Shown: positions 22,916-31,766 of the stretch, one piece after another
How positions within the stretch are numbered: the stretch's first letter is position 1
Layout: every line of letters starts with the position of its first letter
From: an uncultured Acetatifactor sp.
GTDB lineage: Bacteria > Bacillota > Clostridia > Lachnospirales > Lachnospiraceae
Reading direction: 5' to 3'
NCBI GenBank assembly: GCA_947624245.1
Contig: CANQJL010000022.1
Span: 1 to 39,148, forward strand
Length of the DNA: 39,148 nucleotides
Translations under genes and position numbers: made by a program
Notes under the pieces: model-generated
Seen by the model: only the letters and a program-made list of their open reading frames with translations
Databases searched by the model: none
Told to the model about the DNA's origin: nothing

Positions 22916-24307
22916 TTACAGTTCGCAGTTGTTCACCGTTCTGGGAAAAGGCACCACGTCACGGATATTGCTCATGCCGGTGAGATACATCACACAGCGC
23001 TCGAAGCCAAGGCCGAAGCCGGCATGGCGCACCGATCCGTACCTGCGAAGGTCCAAATAGAAATCGTAGTCCTCTTTCCTCAGACCCATCTCCTCCATTC
23101 TCCGTTCCAGCACCTCAAGCCTGTCCTCACGCTGGCTGCCTCCGATGATCTCCCCGATTCCCGGGACCAGACAGTCCATGGCCGCGACGGTCCTGCCGTC
23201 CTCGTTCAGCTTCATATAGAACGCCTTGATCTCCTTGGGATAATCCGTGACGAACACGGGGCGTTTGAACACCTCCTCGGTGAGATATCTCTCATGCTCC
23301 GTCTGCAGATCGCAGCCCCATGACACCTTGTATTCAAATTTATCGTTGTTCTTTGCAAGGATATCGACGGCCTCTGTGTAAGTCACATGGGCAAAGTCGG
23401 AATTCGCCACATGCTCCAGGCGCTCGATCAGGCCCTTGTCCACGAACTGGTTAAAGAAAGCCATCTCCTCCGGCGCATTCTGAAGCACATAGCGGATCAC
23501 ATACTTCAGCATTCCTTCCGCCAGCAGCATGTCGTCCTTCAGATCCGCAAAGGCTATCTCCGGCTCGATCATCCAGAACTCCGCCGCATGACGGGTGGTA
23601 TTGGAATTTTCCGCCCGGAACGTAGGGCCGAAAGTATATACGTTTTTAAATGCGAAAGCGTAGGTCTCCACATTCAGCTGGCCGCTCACGGTGAGGTTGG
23701 TCTCCTTGCCGAAGAAATCCCTGCTGTAATCCACCTCTCCGCTCTCCGTTCTGGGAACATCGTTCAGATCCAGCGTCGTCACCTGAAACATCTCGCCGGC
23801 TCCCTCACAGTCGCTGCCCGTGATCAGAGGCGTATGCACATACACGAACCCTCTCTCCATAAAAAAGCTGTGAATGGCGTATGCGATCAGCGAGCGTACC
23901 CTGAATACGGCCTGAAAGGTGTTCGTCCTGGGGCGCAGGTGCGGAATCGTGCGCAGATATTCAAAAGAATGGCGCTTTTTCTGCAGCGGATAGTCAGCCG
24001 TGGAGGCACCCTCCACGAGCACTTCCGACGCCTGCATCTCAAACGGCTGCTTGGCGTCGGGCGTCTCCACGATGGTCCCTCTGACCACCAGCGCCGCGCC
24101 CACATTCGTTTTGCACAGCTCCTGAAAATTGGGAAGTCCGTCTCCGTACACTACCTGCAGCGGTTCAAAAAAGGTTCCGTCGTTGATTACCAGAAAACCG
24201 AAATTTTTGGAATCGCGGTTGCTTCTGACCCAGCCGCCCACGGTGACTTCCTTCCCTATAAATTCTTCTCTGTTCCGAAAAAGATCGCGAATGTCTGTCA
24301 GTTCCAT
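22916..24307 (-). CDS. asnS: Asparaginyl-tRNA synthetase
   Basis: A 463-residue class IIb synthetase that charges tRNA-Asn. The N-terminal OB fold ([20 protein letters not shown]) binds the anticodon. The catalytic domain has class II motif 2 in [20 protein letters not shown] and motif 3 in [20 protein letters not shown]. Length is as expected. GAGGG precedes the start. The gene is 35 nt downstream of the FKBP-like lipoprotein gene. Confidence 0.97.
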   Translation of the reverse strand: MELTDIRDLFRNREEFIGKEVTVGGWVRSNRDSKNFGFLVINDGTFFEPLQVVYGDGLPNFQELCKTNVGAALVVRGTIVETPDAKQPFEMQASEVLVEGASTADYPLQKKRHSFEYLRTIPHLRPRTNTFQAVFRVRSLIAYAIHSFFMERGFVYVHTPLITGSDCEGAGEMFQVTTLDLNDVPRTESGEVDYSRDFFGKETNLTVSGQLNVETYAFAFKNVYTFGPTFRAENSNTTRHAAEFWMIEPEIAFADLKDDMLLAEGMLKYVIRYVLQNAPEEMAFFNQFVDKGLIERLEHVANSDFAHVTYTEAVDILAKNNDKFEYKVSWGCDLQTEHERYLTEEVFKRPVFVTDYPKEIKAFYMKLNEDGRTVAAMDCLVPGIGEIIGGSQREDRLEVLERRMEEMGLRKEDYDFYLDLRRYGSVRHAGFGLGFERCVMYLTGMSNIRDVVPFPRTVNNCEL

Positions 24308-24341
24308 TTTCCCTCTTTTCCGCTGTCTGCAACAGCTTCTG

Positions 24342-25415
24342 TTATTCCGGCTGGGCGTCCGGCAGATATTTCTGCGCCAAAAAGTCCAGCACTTTGTTTG
24401 TCATGAAATAATTTCGATACAGCTCCTCGGAATTTTCTCCCAGAAACTCCTTCACATCGGTATACCCCGCATAAGATGCGGACTGTTCCAGCAAGGTCTG
24501 CAATTCCTCATCGCTGATATTCAGATTCTCTCTGTTGGCGATCGCCTGACATGCCAGATCCTGCTTCGTGCTCAGATCCCCGTAATAGTTCAAAAATTCC
24601 TCTACGCTCATTCCGTAGTAGGAGGCGTATTCTTCCGTCGTCACGCCGTAATAGGAAGCTTCATCCTCCAGATTCTTCGTCAGGAGCGCTTTATTGTCTT
24701 CCACCATGTACTCGGGCAGTTCTCCGAAAACACACTGCGGCACCAGCTCCTCCAGTATGGCGTCCTGAAGATTAAGGACATAATCGTCATAGGCCGTCTG
24801 GTACATATAGTCATACGCGTACTGCCGCAACTCCTCTACGGTGGATACCCCGTCTATTCCGATATCGGGCACTATCTCGTCCTTCATGTCGGCGCTGTCG
24901 TTCACCGCGGGAACGATACAGTTCACAGTCACGGTAAATACCACCGGCTGCCCGGCCAGATCCGGATTGTTGGGATACGGATCCGGAAACGTCAGATCCA
25001 GATCTACGGTCTCCCCGGGCATCACACCCACCAGACCGTCCTCAAATCCCGAAATATATTGATTGCTGCCGATGGTAAGGAGCGTTCCGTCCGCCGTACC
25101 TCCGTCAAAGGCCACTCCGTCCTTGGTGCCTGTATAGCTGATATTTACGGTGTCTCCCGTCTCAACGGTGCGGTCCGTGATACCGCCGTTGTCCGGCGTA
25201 AAGCCCGTCAGATATGTGCTCAGCACCAGCTGCTCCCAAGCTTCCTCATCGACGACAGGACCTGCCGTCACACTCAGATTGTTGTAATCCGCCAAGGTCA
25301 CATACTGATCCACGTCAAGCTTGTTCAGCGGGGTATTTTTCTGTGCGCCGCAGCCTGCCAGTAAGAATCCCGCCGCGGCCAGCACTGCCGCCGCTGTGCC
25401 CATCTTCTTTCCCAT
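24342..25415 (-). CDS. FKBP/trigger-factor-like foldase lipoprotein
   Basis: A 357-residue lipoprotein. Signal peptide about 1-22 with lipobox LLAGC. An FKBP-type peptidyl-prolyl isomerase domain follows (about residues 80-185, [48 protein letters not shown]). The C-terminal 170 residues are helical and resemble the trigger factor C-terminal chaperone region. It probably folds secreted proteins outside the membrane, like other extracellular foldases. The start at 25415 has GGAGG upstream; the frame extends to 25571 but that extension lacks a signal peptide at the right place. Confidence 0.88.
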   Translation of the reverse strand: MGKKMGTAAAVLAAAGFLLAGCGAQKNTPLNKLDVDQYVTLADYNNLSVTAGPVVDEEAWEQLVLSTYLTGFTPDNGGITDRTVETGDTVNISYTGTKDGVAFDGGTADGTLLTIGSNQYISGFEDGLVGVMPGETVDLDLTFPDPYPNNPDLAGQPVVFTVTVNCIVPAVNDSADMKDEIVPDIGIDGVSTVEELRQYAYDYMYQTAYDDYVLNLQDAILEELVPQCVFGELPEYMVEDNKALLTKNLEDEASYYGVTTEEYASYYGMSVEEFLNYYGDLSTKQDLACQAIANRENLNISDEELQTLLEQSASYAGYTDVKEFLGENSEELYRNYFMTNKVLDFLAQKYLPDAQPE

Positions 25416-25611
25416 ATCGATCCTCCATGCAAAAATCATATCTATTAAGTTATACCACAGACAACCTTTTTTTAAAAGCCTTTGAGGCAAAATTATCCGA
25501 TTCGTGCAAATGTCTTGTTGCCTAGGAACGTCTATCTGTGTTAGAATATTTTCATAGTCGGCGGCGGTCATTTGGCCCTGCCTTCACAATAATATCCGGA
25601 GGTCATGATTT

Positions 25612-26088
25612 ATGCCAACATGGGGAATCGTATTGATCGTAATAGCGGTGATACTGGTCGCAGCAATCATCGCGCTGTACTTTGTCGGCCGAAAAGCCCA
25701 GAAAAAGCAAGATGAGCAGCAGGAGATGCTCAACGCCAACAAGCAGACCGTTTCCATGCTTGTCATCGATAAGAAAAAAATGAAGCTGAAAGAAGCCGGG
25801 CTGCCGGCCGTGGTGGTGGAGCAGGCTCCCAAGATCATGCGCGGCGCAAAGCTTCCCATCATCAAGGCCAAGGTCGGTCCCCAGATCCTGTCGCTGATCT
25901 GCGACGAAAAGATATTTGAAGCCGTACCTGTGAAAAAAGAGGTAAAGGCCGTTGTCAGCGGCATCTACGTGATGGACGTAAAGGGACTCCACGGCAAGAC
26001 GGAAGCGGCGCCTGTCAAGAAAAAAGGCTTCTTCCGCAGGGCTGTGGAAGCCGCACAGGAAAAGGCCGGCGCAAAGCCTTTAAAATAA
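25612..26088 (+). CDS. Membrane-anchored protein of unknown function, conserved-looking
   Basis: A 158-residue protein with one N-terminal membrane helix (about residues 5-26) and a cytoplasmic-side remainder that begins with a basic/Gln stretch. The middle (KKMKLKEAGLPAVVVEQAP, RGAKLPIIKAKVGPQI) is compact and likely a small beta-alpha fold; the tail is Lys/Ala-rich. From memory, similar short proteins recur in Lachnospiraceae next to ispE, but I cannot name a domain. GGAGGT lies 8-9 nt before the start. It is 22 bp upstream of ispE, so probably co-transcribed. Confidence 0.75.
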   Translation: MPTWGIVLIVIAVILVAAIIALYFVGRKAQKKQDEQQEMLNANKQTVSMLVIDKKKMKLKEAGLPAVVVEQAPKIMRGAKLPIIKAKVGPQILSLICDEKIFEAVPVKKEVKAVVSGIYVMDVKGLHGKTEAAPVKKKGFFRRAVEAAQEKAGAKPLK

Positions 26089-26110
26089 AGGAATGTAAAG
26101 AAGGACAGCA

Positions 26111-26968
26111 ATGGACGAATATCGAATCAAGGCAAATGCCAAGATCAATCTGGCATTAGATGTGGTGGGGAAGCTTCCAAACGGCTATCACGAGGTGAAG
26201 ATGATCATGCAGAGCATCGGCCTTTGCGACGAGCTCACCTTGGAGAAAACGACCGGCGGAATCTCTGTCACCACCGACTCACAGGATCTGTCCTGCGGAG
26301 AAGATAATCTTGTCTGCAAAGCCGCCAGGCTCATGTTCGACGCCTACGGCATTAGCGGCGGTGTGCGTATTCATCTGCAGAAAAATATCCCGATTGCCGC
26401 CGGAATGGCCGGAGGGAGCGCAGATGCCGCCGCGGTCATGAAGGGCCTGAGCCGTCTGTTCGACCTGGAAGCACCCTTGTCACGGCTGATGGAGCTGGGC
26501 GTGTCCGTCGGCGCCGACGTCCCCTACTGTATTCTGGGCGGCACGGCCCTGGCGGAGGGCATCGGAGAGAAGCTGACGCCGCTCACCCCTGTCCCCGACT
26601 TCTATCTTTTGATCGCGAAGCCCGATATCAGCGTCTCCACAAAGTATGTCTACGAGCATCTGGATCTGGCGGGCATCACGAAACATCCCGATGTCAGGGG
26701 CATGGCAACGGCCATCGAGTCCGGAAGCCTTCAGGGCGTTCTGGACCGCATGGGAAATGTCCTGGAGACCGTGACGGCCGGCGCTTATCCCGTCATCGGC
26801 TCCGTCAAACGCAGAATGCGGGAGCTGGGCGCCGTGAACAGCCTTATGAGCGGCAGCGGTCCCACCGTATTCGGCATTTTTCTGTCGGAGCAGGCTGCGG
26901 AATTTGCCTGCCAGCAGTTGAAAAGTGAAGAACCGGCAATGCAAGTCTTCCTGACCACCCCAACTTAG
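26111..26968 (+). CDS. ispE: 4-diphosphocytidyl-2-C-methyl-D-erythritol kinase
   Basis: A 285-residue GHMP-superfamily kinase of the MEP isoprenoid pathway; it phosphorylates CDP-methylerythritol. Landmarks are AKINLALDVVGKLPNGYHEV, the ATP-binding PIAAGMAGGSADAAAVMKG, ADVPYCILGGTALAEG, and SGSGPTVFGIF near the C-terminus. AAGGAC precedes the ATG. It lies between the small membrane protein and a GntR regulator, 13 bp from the latter. Confidence 0.96.
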   Translation: MDEYRIKANAKINLALDVVGKLPNGYHEVKMIMQSIGLCDELTLEKTTGGISVTTDSQDLSCGEDNLVCKAARLMFDAYGISGGVRIHLQKNIPIAAGMAGGSADAAAVMKGLSRLFDLEAPLSRLMELGVSVGADVPYCILGGTALAEGIGEKLTPLTPVPDFYLLIAKPDISVSTKYVYEHLDLAGITKHPDVRGMATAIESGSLQGVLDRMGNVLETVTAGAYPVIGSVKRRMRELGAVNSLMSGSGPTVFGIFLSEQAAEFACQQLKSEEPAMQVFLTTPT

Positions 26969-26981
26969 AGAGGCGATTACT

Positions 26982-27689
26982 ATGCGAGATGCTTTTCAGG
27001 CGAGTATGGATGAATTTTTACCCCTCCGGGACGTAGTTTTGAATACACTGCGTCAGGCGATCTTGATCGGCGAGCTGAAGCCCGGCGAGCGTCTGATGGA
27101 GATACACTGGGCGAACAGGCTCGGCGTGAGCCGCACCCCCATACGCGAGGCCATCAATAAGCTTGCCCAGGAGGGATTGGTCACCATCACTCCCCGTCGG
27201 GGCGCGGAGGTGGCGCAGATCACGGAAAAGAGCATGAAGGACGTGCTGGAGGTCCGTCGGGCGTTGGACGCTCTCTGCGTGGAGCTGGCATGTGACAGAA
27301 TCACCGAGGAAGGTCTGAGGGCTCTCAAGAATGCCTGCGATGAATTCGAGAACTGCGTTCGGACCGGCGACAGCCAGAAGATCGCTCAGGCCGACGTAGC
27401 GCTCCACGACATTATCGTGCAGGCGACGGGGAACCAGCGTCTGATCCAGCTGGTGAACAACCTGTCCGAGCAGATGTACCGCTACCGTTTTGAATATATC
27501 AAGGACAGCAGTCAGCATGAAACTCTGGTGAAGGAGCATAGAATAATCTATCAGAGCATCGTGCAAAAGGACAAAGAGACTGCTGCCGCAACCGCGCGCA
27601 CGCACATCGACAATCAGGAGAAATCTATCATGCGGCAGATCCGGCTGGACCGAAACCAGGGCAACAGACCGCCGAAGGTCAAGTGCTGA
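26982..27689 (+). CDS. GntR family regulator, FadR/FCD subclass
   Basis: A 235-residue regulator. The winged helix spans about residues 13-78 (GVSRTPIREAINKLAQEGLV). The C-terminal helical FCD domain (about 85-215) binds small metabolites, often with a metal held by Asp/His side chains such as those in ADVALHDIIVQATGN and EHRIIYQ. The ligand is unknown. It follows ispE by 13 bp with an AGAGAGG site. A position next to ispE is common in Clostridia, from memory. Confidence 0.9.
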   Translation: MRDAFQASMDEFLPLRDVVLNTLRQAILIGELKPGERLMEIHWANRLGVSRTPIREAINKLAQEGLVTITPRRGAEVAQITEKSMKDVLEVRRALDALCVELACDRITEEGLRALKNACDEFENCVRTGDSQKIAQADVALHDIIVQATGNQRLIQLVNNLSEQMYRYRFEYIKDSSQHETLVKEHRIIYQSIVQKDKETAAATARTHIDNQEKSIMRQIRLDRNQGNRPPKVKC

Positions 27690-27770
27690 CCGCCGAATCA
27701 GAGCGGTTTCGTATATCGCGGAAAATTTTGGCAATAATCTCATTATCAATCACGAAAAGAGGTTATTGCT

Positions 27771-28052
27771 ATGAAAAAAAAATGGATCGGAATCCGCATC
27801 GCGTTCGGTCTGTGCGCCGCGCTGGGCTGGTGGGGCCTGATCTACCCTGAACTTGCGCTGACGCCCGACACTGTGCGTATCGTGGAAAAGGACACCGACG
27901 GAACCGTGCGGAAGAAAATTCCGGACTGGAGCTTTGACGGCAGTCTGTACAGGGAGCTCATGAGCGCAGATCCCGACGATATTACCTTTTGCAGCGGTCT
28001 GTTCACGGATTTTATCTCATTTTTTGGAGGCATTCATAATGGAGAAGAATAG
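27771..28052 (+). CDS. Small membrane-anchored protein of unknown function
   Basis: A 93-residue protein with an N-terminal helix (about 6-25, IAFGLCAALGWWGLIYPELA) that may be a membrane anchor or signal. The rest is soluble and acidic. AGAGG lies about 9 nt upstream of the start. Its end overlaps the start of murI by 14 bases, so the two are translationally coupled. No domain recognised. Confidence 0.65.
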   Translation: MKKKWIGIRIAFGLCAALGWWGLIYPELALTPDTVRIVEKDTDGTVRKKIPDWSFDGSLYRELMSADPDDITFCSGLFTDFISFFGGIHNGEE

Positions 28053-28875
28053 CGGGCTGCTAAAAAGCGCTCCTATCGGTGTATTTGACTCGGGCGTAGG
28101 GGGACTCACCGTAGTCCGAGAGATCATGAGGCAGATACCGAATGAAAGAATCATTTATTTCGGAGACACGGCGCGCGTTCCCTACGGAAGCAAATCTAAG
28201 GAGACGGTCATTCGCTACTCCGAACAGATCGTGCGTTTCCTGCAGACCTTTCAGGTGAAGACCATCGTGGTCGCCTGCAATACCGCCAGCGCCTACGCTT
28301 TGGACACTTTGGAGAAGAACATAGAGATTCCCATTATCGGCGTGGTAAAGCCGGGCGCAAAGGCTGCCGCCGAGGTGACGCGCAATGGAAAAATCGGGGT
28401 AATCGCCACCGAAGCTACCATCGGCAGCCAGATCTACACCGAATACATAAAAGAGCTGAACAGAGACGTGACCATTTACGGCAAAGCCTGCCCGCTGTTC
28501 GTACCGCTGGTGGAGGAGGGGCTTCTGCAGGATCCCGTCACCGACGAGATTGCCAGACGCTATCTGGCCGAGCTCATCGATATCGACATCGACACCCTGA
28601 TTCTGGGCTGCACCCACTATCCCCTGATCCGCTCTACGCTGGGCCGGATCATGGGCGAGAAGGTCACGCTGGTAAATCCCGCTTACGAGACCGCCCTGGA
28701 GCTGAAGGAAATGCTTAGGGCACAGGAGCTCTTGAACGACGAACCGCCTGCGCTGGGCAGCAATCAGTATCAGTTCTTCGTCAGTGATAAGGCTGAAAAA
28801 TTCGTGCGTTTTGCCAATTCGATCATCAAGTACGGAATACTCTCCGCCAAGGCGATCAATATGGAAGAGTACTGA
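28039..28875 (+). CDS. murI: Glutamate racemase
   Basis: A 278-residue enzyme making D-glutamate for peptidoglycan. The two catalytic cysteines are in VACNTASAYAL and LGCTHYPLI; FDSGVGGLTVVREI and YFGDTARVPYG are family signatures. The start at 28039 has GGAGG 8 nt upstream; a TTG in frame at 28024 overlaps that site. Length is normal. Confidence 0.96.
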   Translation: MEKNSGLLKSAPIGVFDSGVGGLTVVREIMRQIPNERIIYFGDTARVPYGSKSKETVIRYSEQIVRFLQTFQVKTIVVACNTASAYALDTLEKNIEIPIIGVVKPGAKAAAEVTRNGKIGVIATEATIGSQIYTEYIKELNRDVTIYGKACPLFVPLVEEGLLQDPVTDEIARRYLAELIDIDIDTLILGCTHYPLIRSTLGRIMGEKVTLVNPAYETALELKEMLRAQELLNDEPPALGSNQYQFFVSDKAEKFVRFANSIIKYGILSAKAINMEEY

Positions 28876-28889
28876 GGCACCGGGGCAAT

Positions 28890-29315
28890 ATGAACAAAAA
28901 AGTAATGCTGACCGTACAGGGAAGCCAGCAGGACCAAGAGGGACCGGAAACCGTCACCACCCAGTGCGCCGCCGCAGAATATTACGAACAGAACGGTAGC
29001 ACCTATCTGCTCTATGAGGAGACCTTGGGCGCGGGGCCGGACAAGACGAAGAATACGATCAAGATCAAAAACGGCGTTTTGGAGCTGACAAGAAAAGGCG
29101 CCGTCAATTCCCGTATGGTCTTTCAGGAAGGCGCCGAGCACATGACGGAATACGTCACTTCCTTCGGACGCCTGCCGCTTGGGATCAGAACTCACGCCAT
29201 ACATATGCGGCAGTCAGAGCAGATACAGGAAATCACAATCGATTACGACCTGACCGCAAACGGCCAAAAGATATCCCGCTGCAAAATAATTATAAAAATT
29301 TCCGATCAGGGGTAA
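28890..29315 (+). CDS. DUF1934 (YwiB-like) beta-barrel protein
   Basis: A 141-residue protein of the DUF1934 family (a calycin-like beta barrel). It has the pattern YLLYEETLGAGPDKTKNTIKI, ELTRKGAVNSRMVFQEG and IDYDLTANGQ. Function is unresolved. It is 14 bp downstream of murI and likely co-transcribed. GGGG precedes the ATG. Confidence 0.88.
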   Translation: MNKKVMLTVQGSQQDQEGPETVTTQCAAAEYYEQNGSTYLLYEETLGAGPDKTKNTIKIKNGVLELTRKGAVNSRMVFQEGAEHMTEYVTSFGRLPLGIRTHAIHMRQSEQIQEITIDYDLTANGQKISRCKIIIKISDQG

Positions 29316-29366
29316 ATTTATTGCCCGTACCTACCGATATATAATTAAAATCATGGATGATGTTGC

Positions 29367-29401
29367 GCCCGCAAAACGGGCAGACCCGGCGCGGTAGCGC
29401 C
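29367..29401 (+). other. Double-hairpin leader before the 29417 gene
   Basis: Two GC-rich stems lie right upstream of the ribosome-binding site: GCCCG-CAAAA-CGGGC (29367-29381) and GGCGC-GGTA-GCGCC (29388-29401), with AGACCC between them. No known riboswitch was matched. Confidence 0.45.
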
Positions 29402-29416
29402 AGAAAGAGGGACAAT

Positions 29417-30055
29417 ATGAGTGTAAACGGAGTTACATCGACACAGGCTGCGGCTGCCTACAATTATTCCACTGTGGATAACAGAACCGCCGAAAAGACC
29501 AAGGCTGCAGAAGCCTCCACAGAGACCAAGGAGAATTCCGGTGTTGTCTACGAGCCTTCTTCCGAGGCTGAGGCTGCGGTAAGTTCCGCAAAGAAGACCT
29601 ATAAGCCAGACACCAATCTGATCAACAAGCTGAAGGCAGATGCGGAAGCTCGTACCCAGCAGTTGCGCAGTCTGGTAGAGAAGATGATGAGCGGACAGGC
29701 TAACGCTTACGGCAAAGCCAACGACATCTGGCAGTTCCTGCGCGCAGGTGAGTACACTGTAGATCCTGCCACCAAGCTGCAGGCTCAGGCCGACATTGCA
29801 GAGGACGGATACTGGGGCGTAGAGCAGACCTCCTCCAGAATCATTGATTTCGCCAATGCTCTGACCGGCGGCGATCCCGACAAGATCGAGGAGATGCGCG
29901 CGGCATTTGAAAAGGGCTACAAGCAGGCCGAGAAGACCTGGGGAGGTTCCCTGCCCGATATTTCCAAACGTACTTACGACGCTGTCATGAAGAAATTCGA
30001 CGACATGGCGGCTGCTGCAAATAAGACCACCGAGGAGACCGACGTTACCAAATAA
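29417..30055 (+). CDS. Soluble protein of unknown function
   Basis: A 212-residue cytoplasmic-looking protein. The first 60 residues are low complexity (Ala, Thr, Glu, Ser). The rest is helical with the blocks LVEKMMSGQAN, IAEDGYWGVEQTSSRIIDFA, ALTGGDPDKIEEM, and AEKTWGGSLPDISKRTYDAVM. These are strongly patterned, and I recall similar sequences in other Lachnospiraceae, but I cannot name a family or a function. The start at 29417 has GAGGG upstream; the frame extends to 29357 across the leader hairpins. A strong terminator follows, so it ends a transcript. Confidence 0.72.
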   Translation: MSVNGVTSTQAAAAYNYSTVDNRTAEKTKAAEASTETKENSGVVYEPSSEAEAAVSSAKKTYKPDTNLINKLKADAEARTQQLRSLVEKMMSGQANAYGKANDIWQFLRAGEYTVDPATKLQAQADIAEDGYWGVEQTSSRIIDFANALTGGDPDKIEEMRAAFEKGYKQAEKTWGGSLPDISKRTYDAVMKKFDDMAAAANKTTEETDVTK

Positions 30056-30090
30056 GGAATCGGCTCCCGTGCATCTGTTGTAAAACAAAC

Positions 30091-30150
30091 GCCCCCTTTC
30101 AGGCCGGCAGGTGAAGGAATAGCACCCGCCTCCCGAAAGGGGGCATTTTT
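30091..30150 (+). terminator. Intrinsic terminator after the 29417 gene
   Basis: GCCCCCTTTC (30091-30100) pairs perfectly with GAAAGGGGGC (30135-30144), followed by ATTTTTTA. It lies between convergent genes and ends rightward transcription. Confidence 0.88.
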
Positions 30151-30158
30151 TATAGCAC

Positions 30159-31709
30159 TTAACAGCCCTTTACGATCAGAAGCTTCTGGCCCGGCGTCAG
30201 TTCGTCGCTTTCAAGGGAGTTCAGTTCTTTCAGGACATCTACGGGCACATAGTATCTCTTGCCGATATTCCACAGATTATCTCCCTCCTTCACCACATAG
30301 ACCACCATGCCCGGCAGACTGCTCATCTTTGCGCTGTCCAGCTCCGACACCGTCACCTGCGTGATCAGCTCTACGGGAATGTTCTTGAAGACCACTGTGG
30401 AAAAGCTCAGCACGGCCTTCACGTCCATCTCCTCGCCGTCAAGCATAGTCACCTGAAGCTGCTCCACCTCCGCATGTACCTTTCCGAGATCCTCCGGCGC
30501 AATGTCGGGCACCTCCAGAGTGTAGCTGTAAGGGATCTGCGCCTGCGCACAGCCGTAAGGCGCATCGTCCTCCCCTGTGATATACATGACCTTTACCGAC
30601 ATGCTGCCCTGCAGCAGAATGCCGTTCTCCACCGTGCTCTGCTGATCTAAGGCTACCGTTCCCTCACTGTGCAAAAGCTGCAGCACGCTGTCTCCGACCA
30701 CGTGAATGTGGTCCGTGACCTTGGTCTTGCCCGTCACTCTCGCCAGCAGTCTGCGCAGATTGGTGCTGTGCGTCACGGTGCTGATCTCATTGGAAACACC
30801 GTACACGTCAGAGACGATTTCCAGCTTCTCCTCCTCATAGATGCGCACAGAGATATCCATGACCAGTTCTATGCCGATGCTGCGCTCCTCCCCGTCGAAA
30901 TCGGGGCGCACCGTCAGCTCCTGCTGTCCCAGACGATAGCGTATATCCGGCAGCATTCCCTCCTTACAGCCATGGCATTCCAGCACACCGCTCATGGGAA
31001 TCGTAGTCTCAAAGGAGCGGACGGGGTGTTCCTCCCCCTCTCCCTCATACAGCAGAAACAGATGCACGTCACCCGAAACGGTGAGCTTCTCCTCCATGGC
31101 CTTGAACTCCACATCGCCCAGCGATACGTTGTTCCAGAGTATCTGAAAGACATTGGGATAGTTGGCCGGCAGCGCCACTTCCTCCTTCAGCCGAAAAATA
31201 TCGTTCTTACAGATGGCAATCTGTGCAATGTCCAGAGGCATACGGTGATACTCTACCCGCTCCTCCCCGTGAATGGCGATGGGCGCTTCCTCGTCGTAGA
31301 GCTCCTCCACTCTGGCTGTCAGGGTGATCAACGACTGTATATTCAGCTTTCGGGAGTTGATGACCCCGACCGTCAGATCATCGACCTCTCCCTCCACGGA
31401 GACGGTGTCCGCAGGGGTCGCTCCCTGCAGAATGATCCTCTCCTCGAAAGGCAGCTTCCCGTCCAGCACTACCAGACTGCTTCCCTCCTCCGAGGTGTGA
31501 TACAGTATCACATAGGCCATGCGCCCTCTGACCGTAACACAGTCGCTGCCGGGTCTGATCTCATCAATGACGAGCTCTGCCTTTTCCAGATTCAATGTGC
31601 TCACATCCGGCTTATTCTCCGGTACGTTCACATCCTCCTCCATGGTAAACTGAGTGACCGCCTCTGTCCTGACGCGGTCCATATGTATGTTCCTCTTTAT
31701 CAGTTCCAC
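30159..31709 (-). CDS. DUF3794 and LysM domain protein, SafA/spore-coat-like
   Basis: A 516-residue protein with two or more DUF3794 (SPOCS-like) beta domains over residues about 30-430, and one LysM domain at the end (about 468-514, VVYVVKEGDNLWNIGKRYYVPVDVLKELN). LysM binds peptidoglycan or chitin-like glycans. The combination occurs in spore cortex or coat proteins of Clostridia. It has no obvious signal peptide. The start is GTG at 31709 with GGAGG 8 nt upstream. A 10+7-bp hairpin overlaps that site and its T-run, linking it to the pyr operon end. Confidence 0.88.
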   Translation of the reverse strand: MELIKRNIHMDRVRTEAVTQFTMEEDVNVPENKPDVSTLNLEKAELVIDEIRPGSDCVTVRGRMAYVILYHTSEEGSSLVVLDGKLPFEERIILQGATPADTVSVEGEVDDLTVGVINSRKLNIQSLITLTARVEELYDEEAPIAIHGEERVEYHRMPLDIAQIAICKNDIFRLKEEVALPANYPNVFQILWNNVSLGDVEFKAMEEKLTVSGDVHLFLLYEGEGEEHPVRSFETTIPMSGVLECHGCKEGMLPDIRYRLGQQELTVRPDFDGEERSIGIELVMDISVRIYEEEKLEIVSDVYGVSNEISTVTHSTNLRRLLARVTGKTKVTDHIHVVGDSVLQLLHSEGTVALDQQSTVENGILLQGSMSVKVMYITGEDDAPYGCAQAQIPYSYTLEVPDIAPEDLGKVHAEVEQLQVTMLDGEEMDVKAVLSFSTVVFKNIPVELITQVTVSELDSAKMSSLPGMVVYVVKEGDNLWNIGKRYYVPVDVLKELNSLESDELTPGQKLLIVKGC

Positions 31710-31713
31710 AAAA

Positions 31714-31759
31714 AATACCTCCGTATATATACTGATATAAGTATATATATGAAGGTATT
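31714..31759 (-). terminator. Hairpin that is both a pyr-operon terminator and a cover for the next ribosome-binding site
   Basis: AATACCT (31714-31720) pairs with AGGTATT (31753-31759), and TATATATACT (31724-31733) with AGTATATATA (31740-31749), with a 6-nt loop. On the minus strand it begins 8 nt after the pyrD stop and ends in a UUUUUU run, as a terminator should. The descending arm contains most of the GGAGG site of the DUF3794 gene. Confidence 0.65.
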
Positions 31760-31766
31760 CCCGCTT

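Noticed and set aside
23387..25364. Two long + strand frames opposite asnS and the FKBP-like lipoprotein
   Set aside because: They mirror well-supported genes; the sequences are His/Arg/Leu-rich in the way antisense frames usually are.
29340..29416. Cyclic-di-GMP or cobalamin riboswitch
   Set aside because: The conserved core sequences of those classes are not present; only two simple hairpins are seen.
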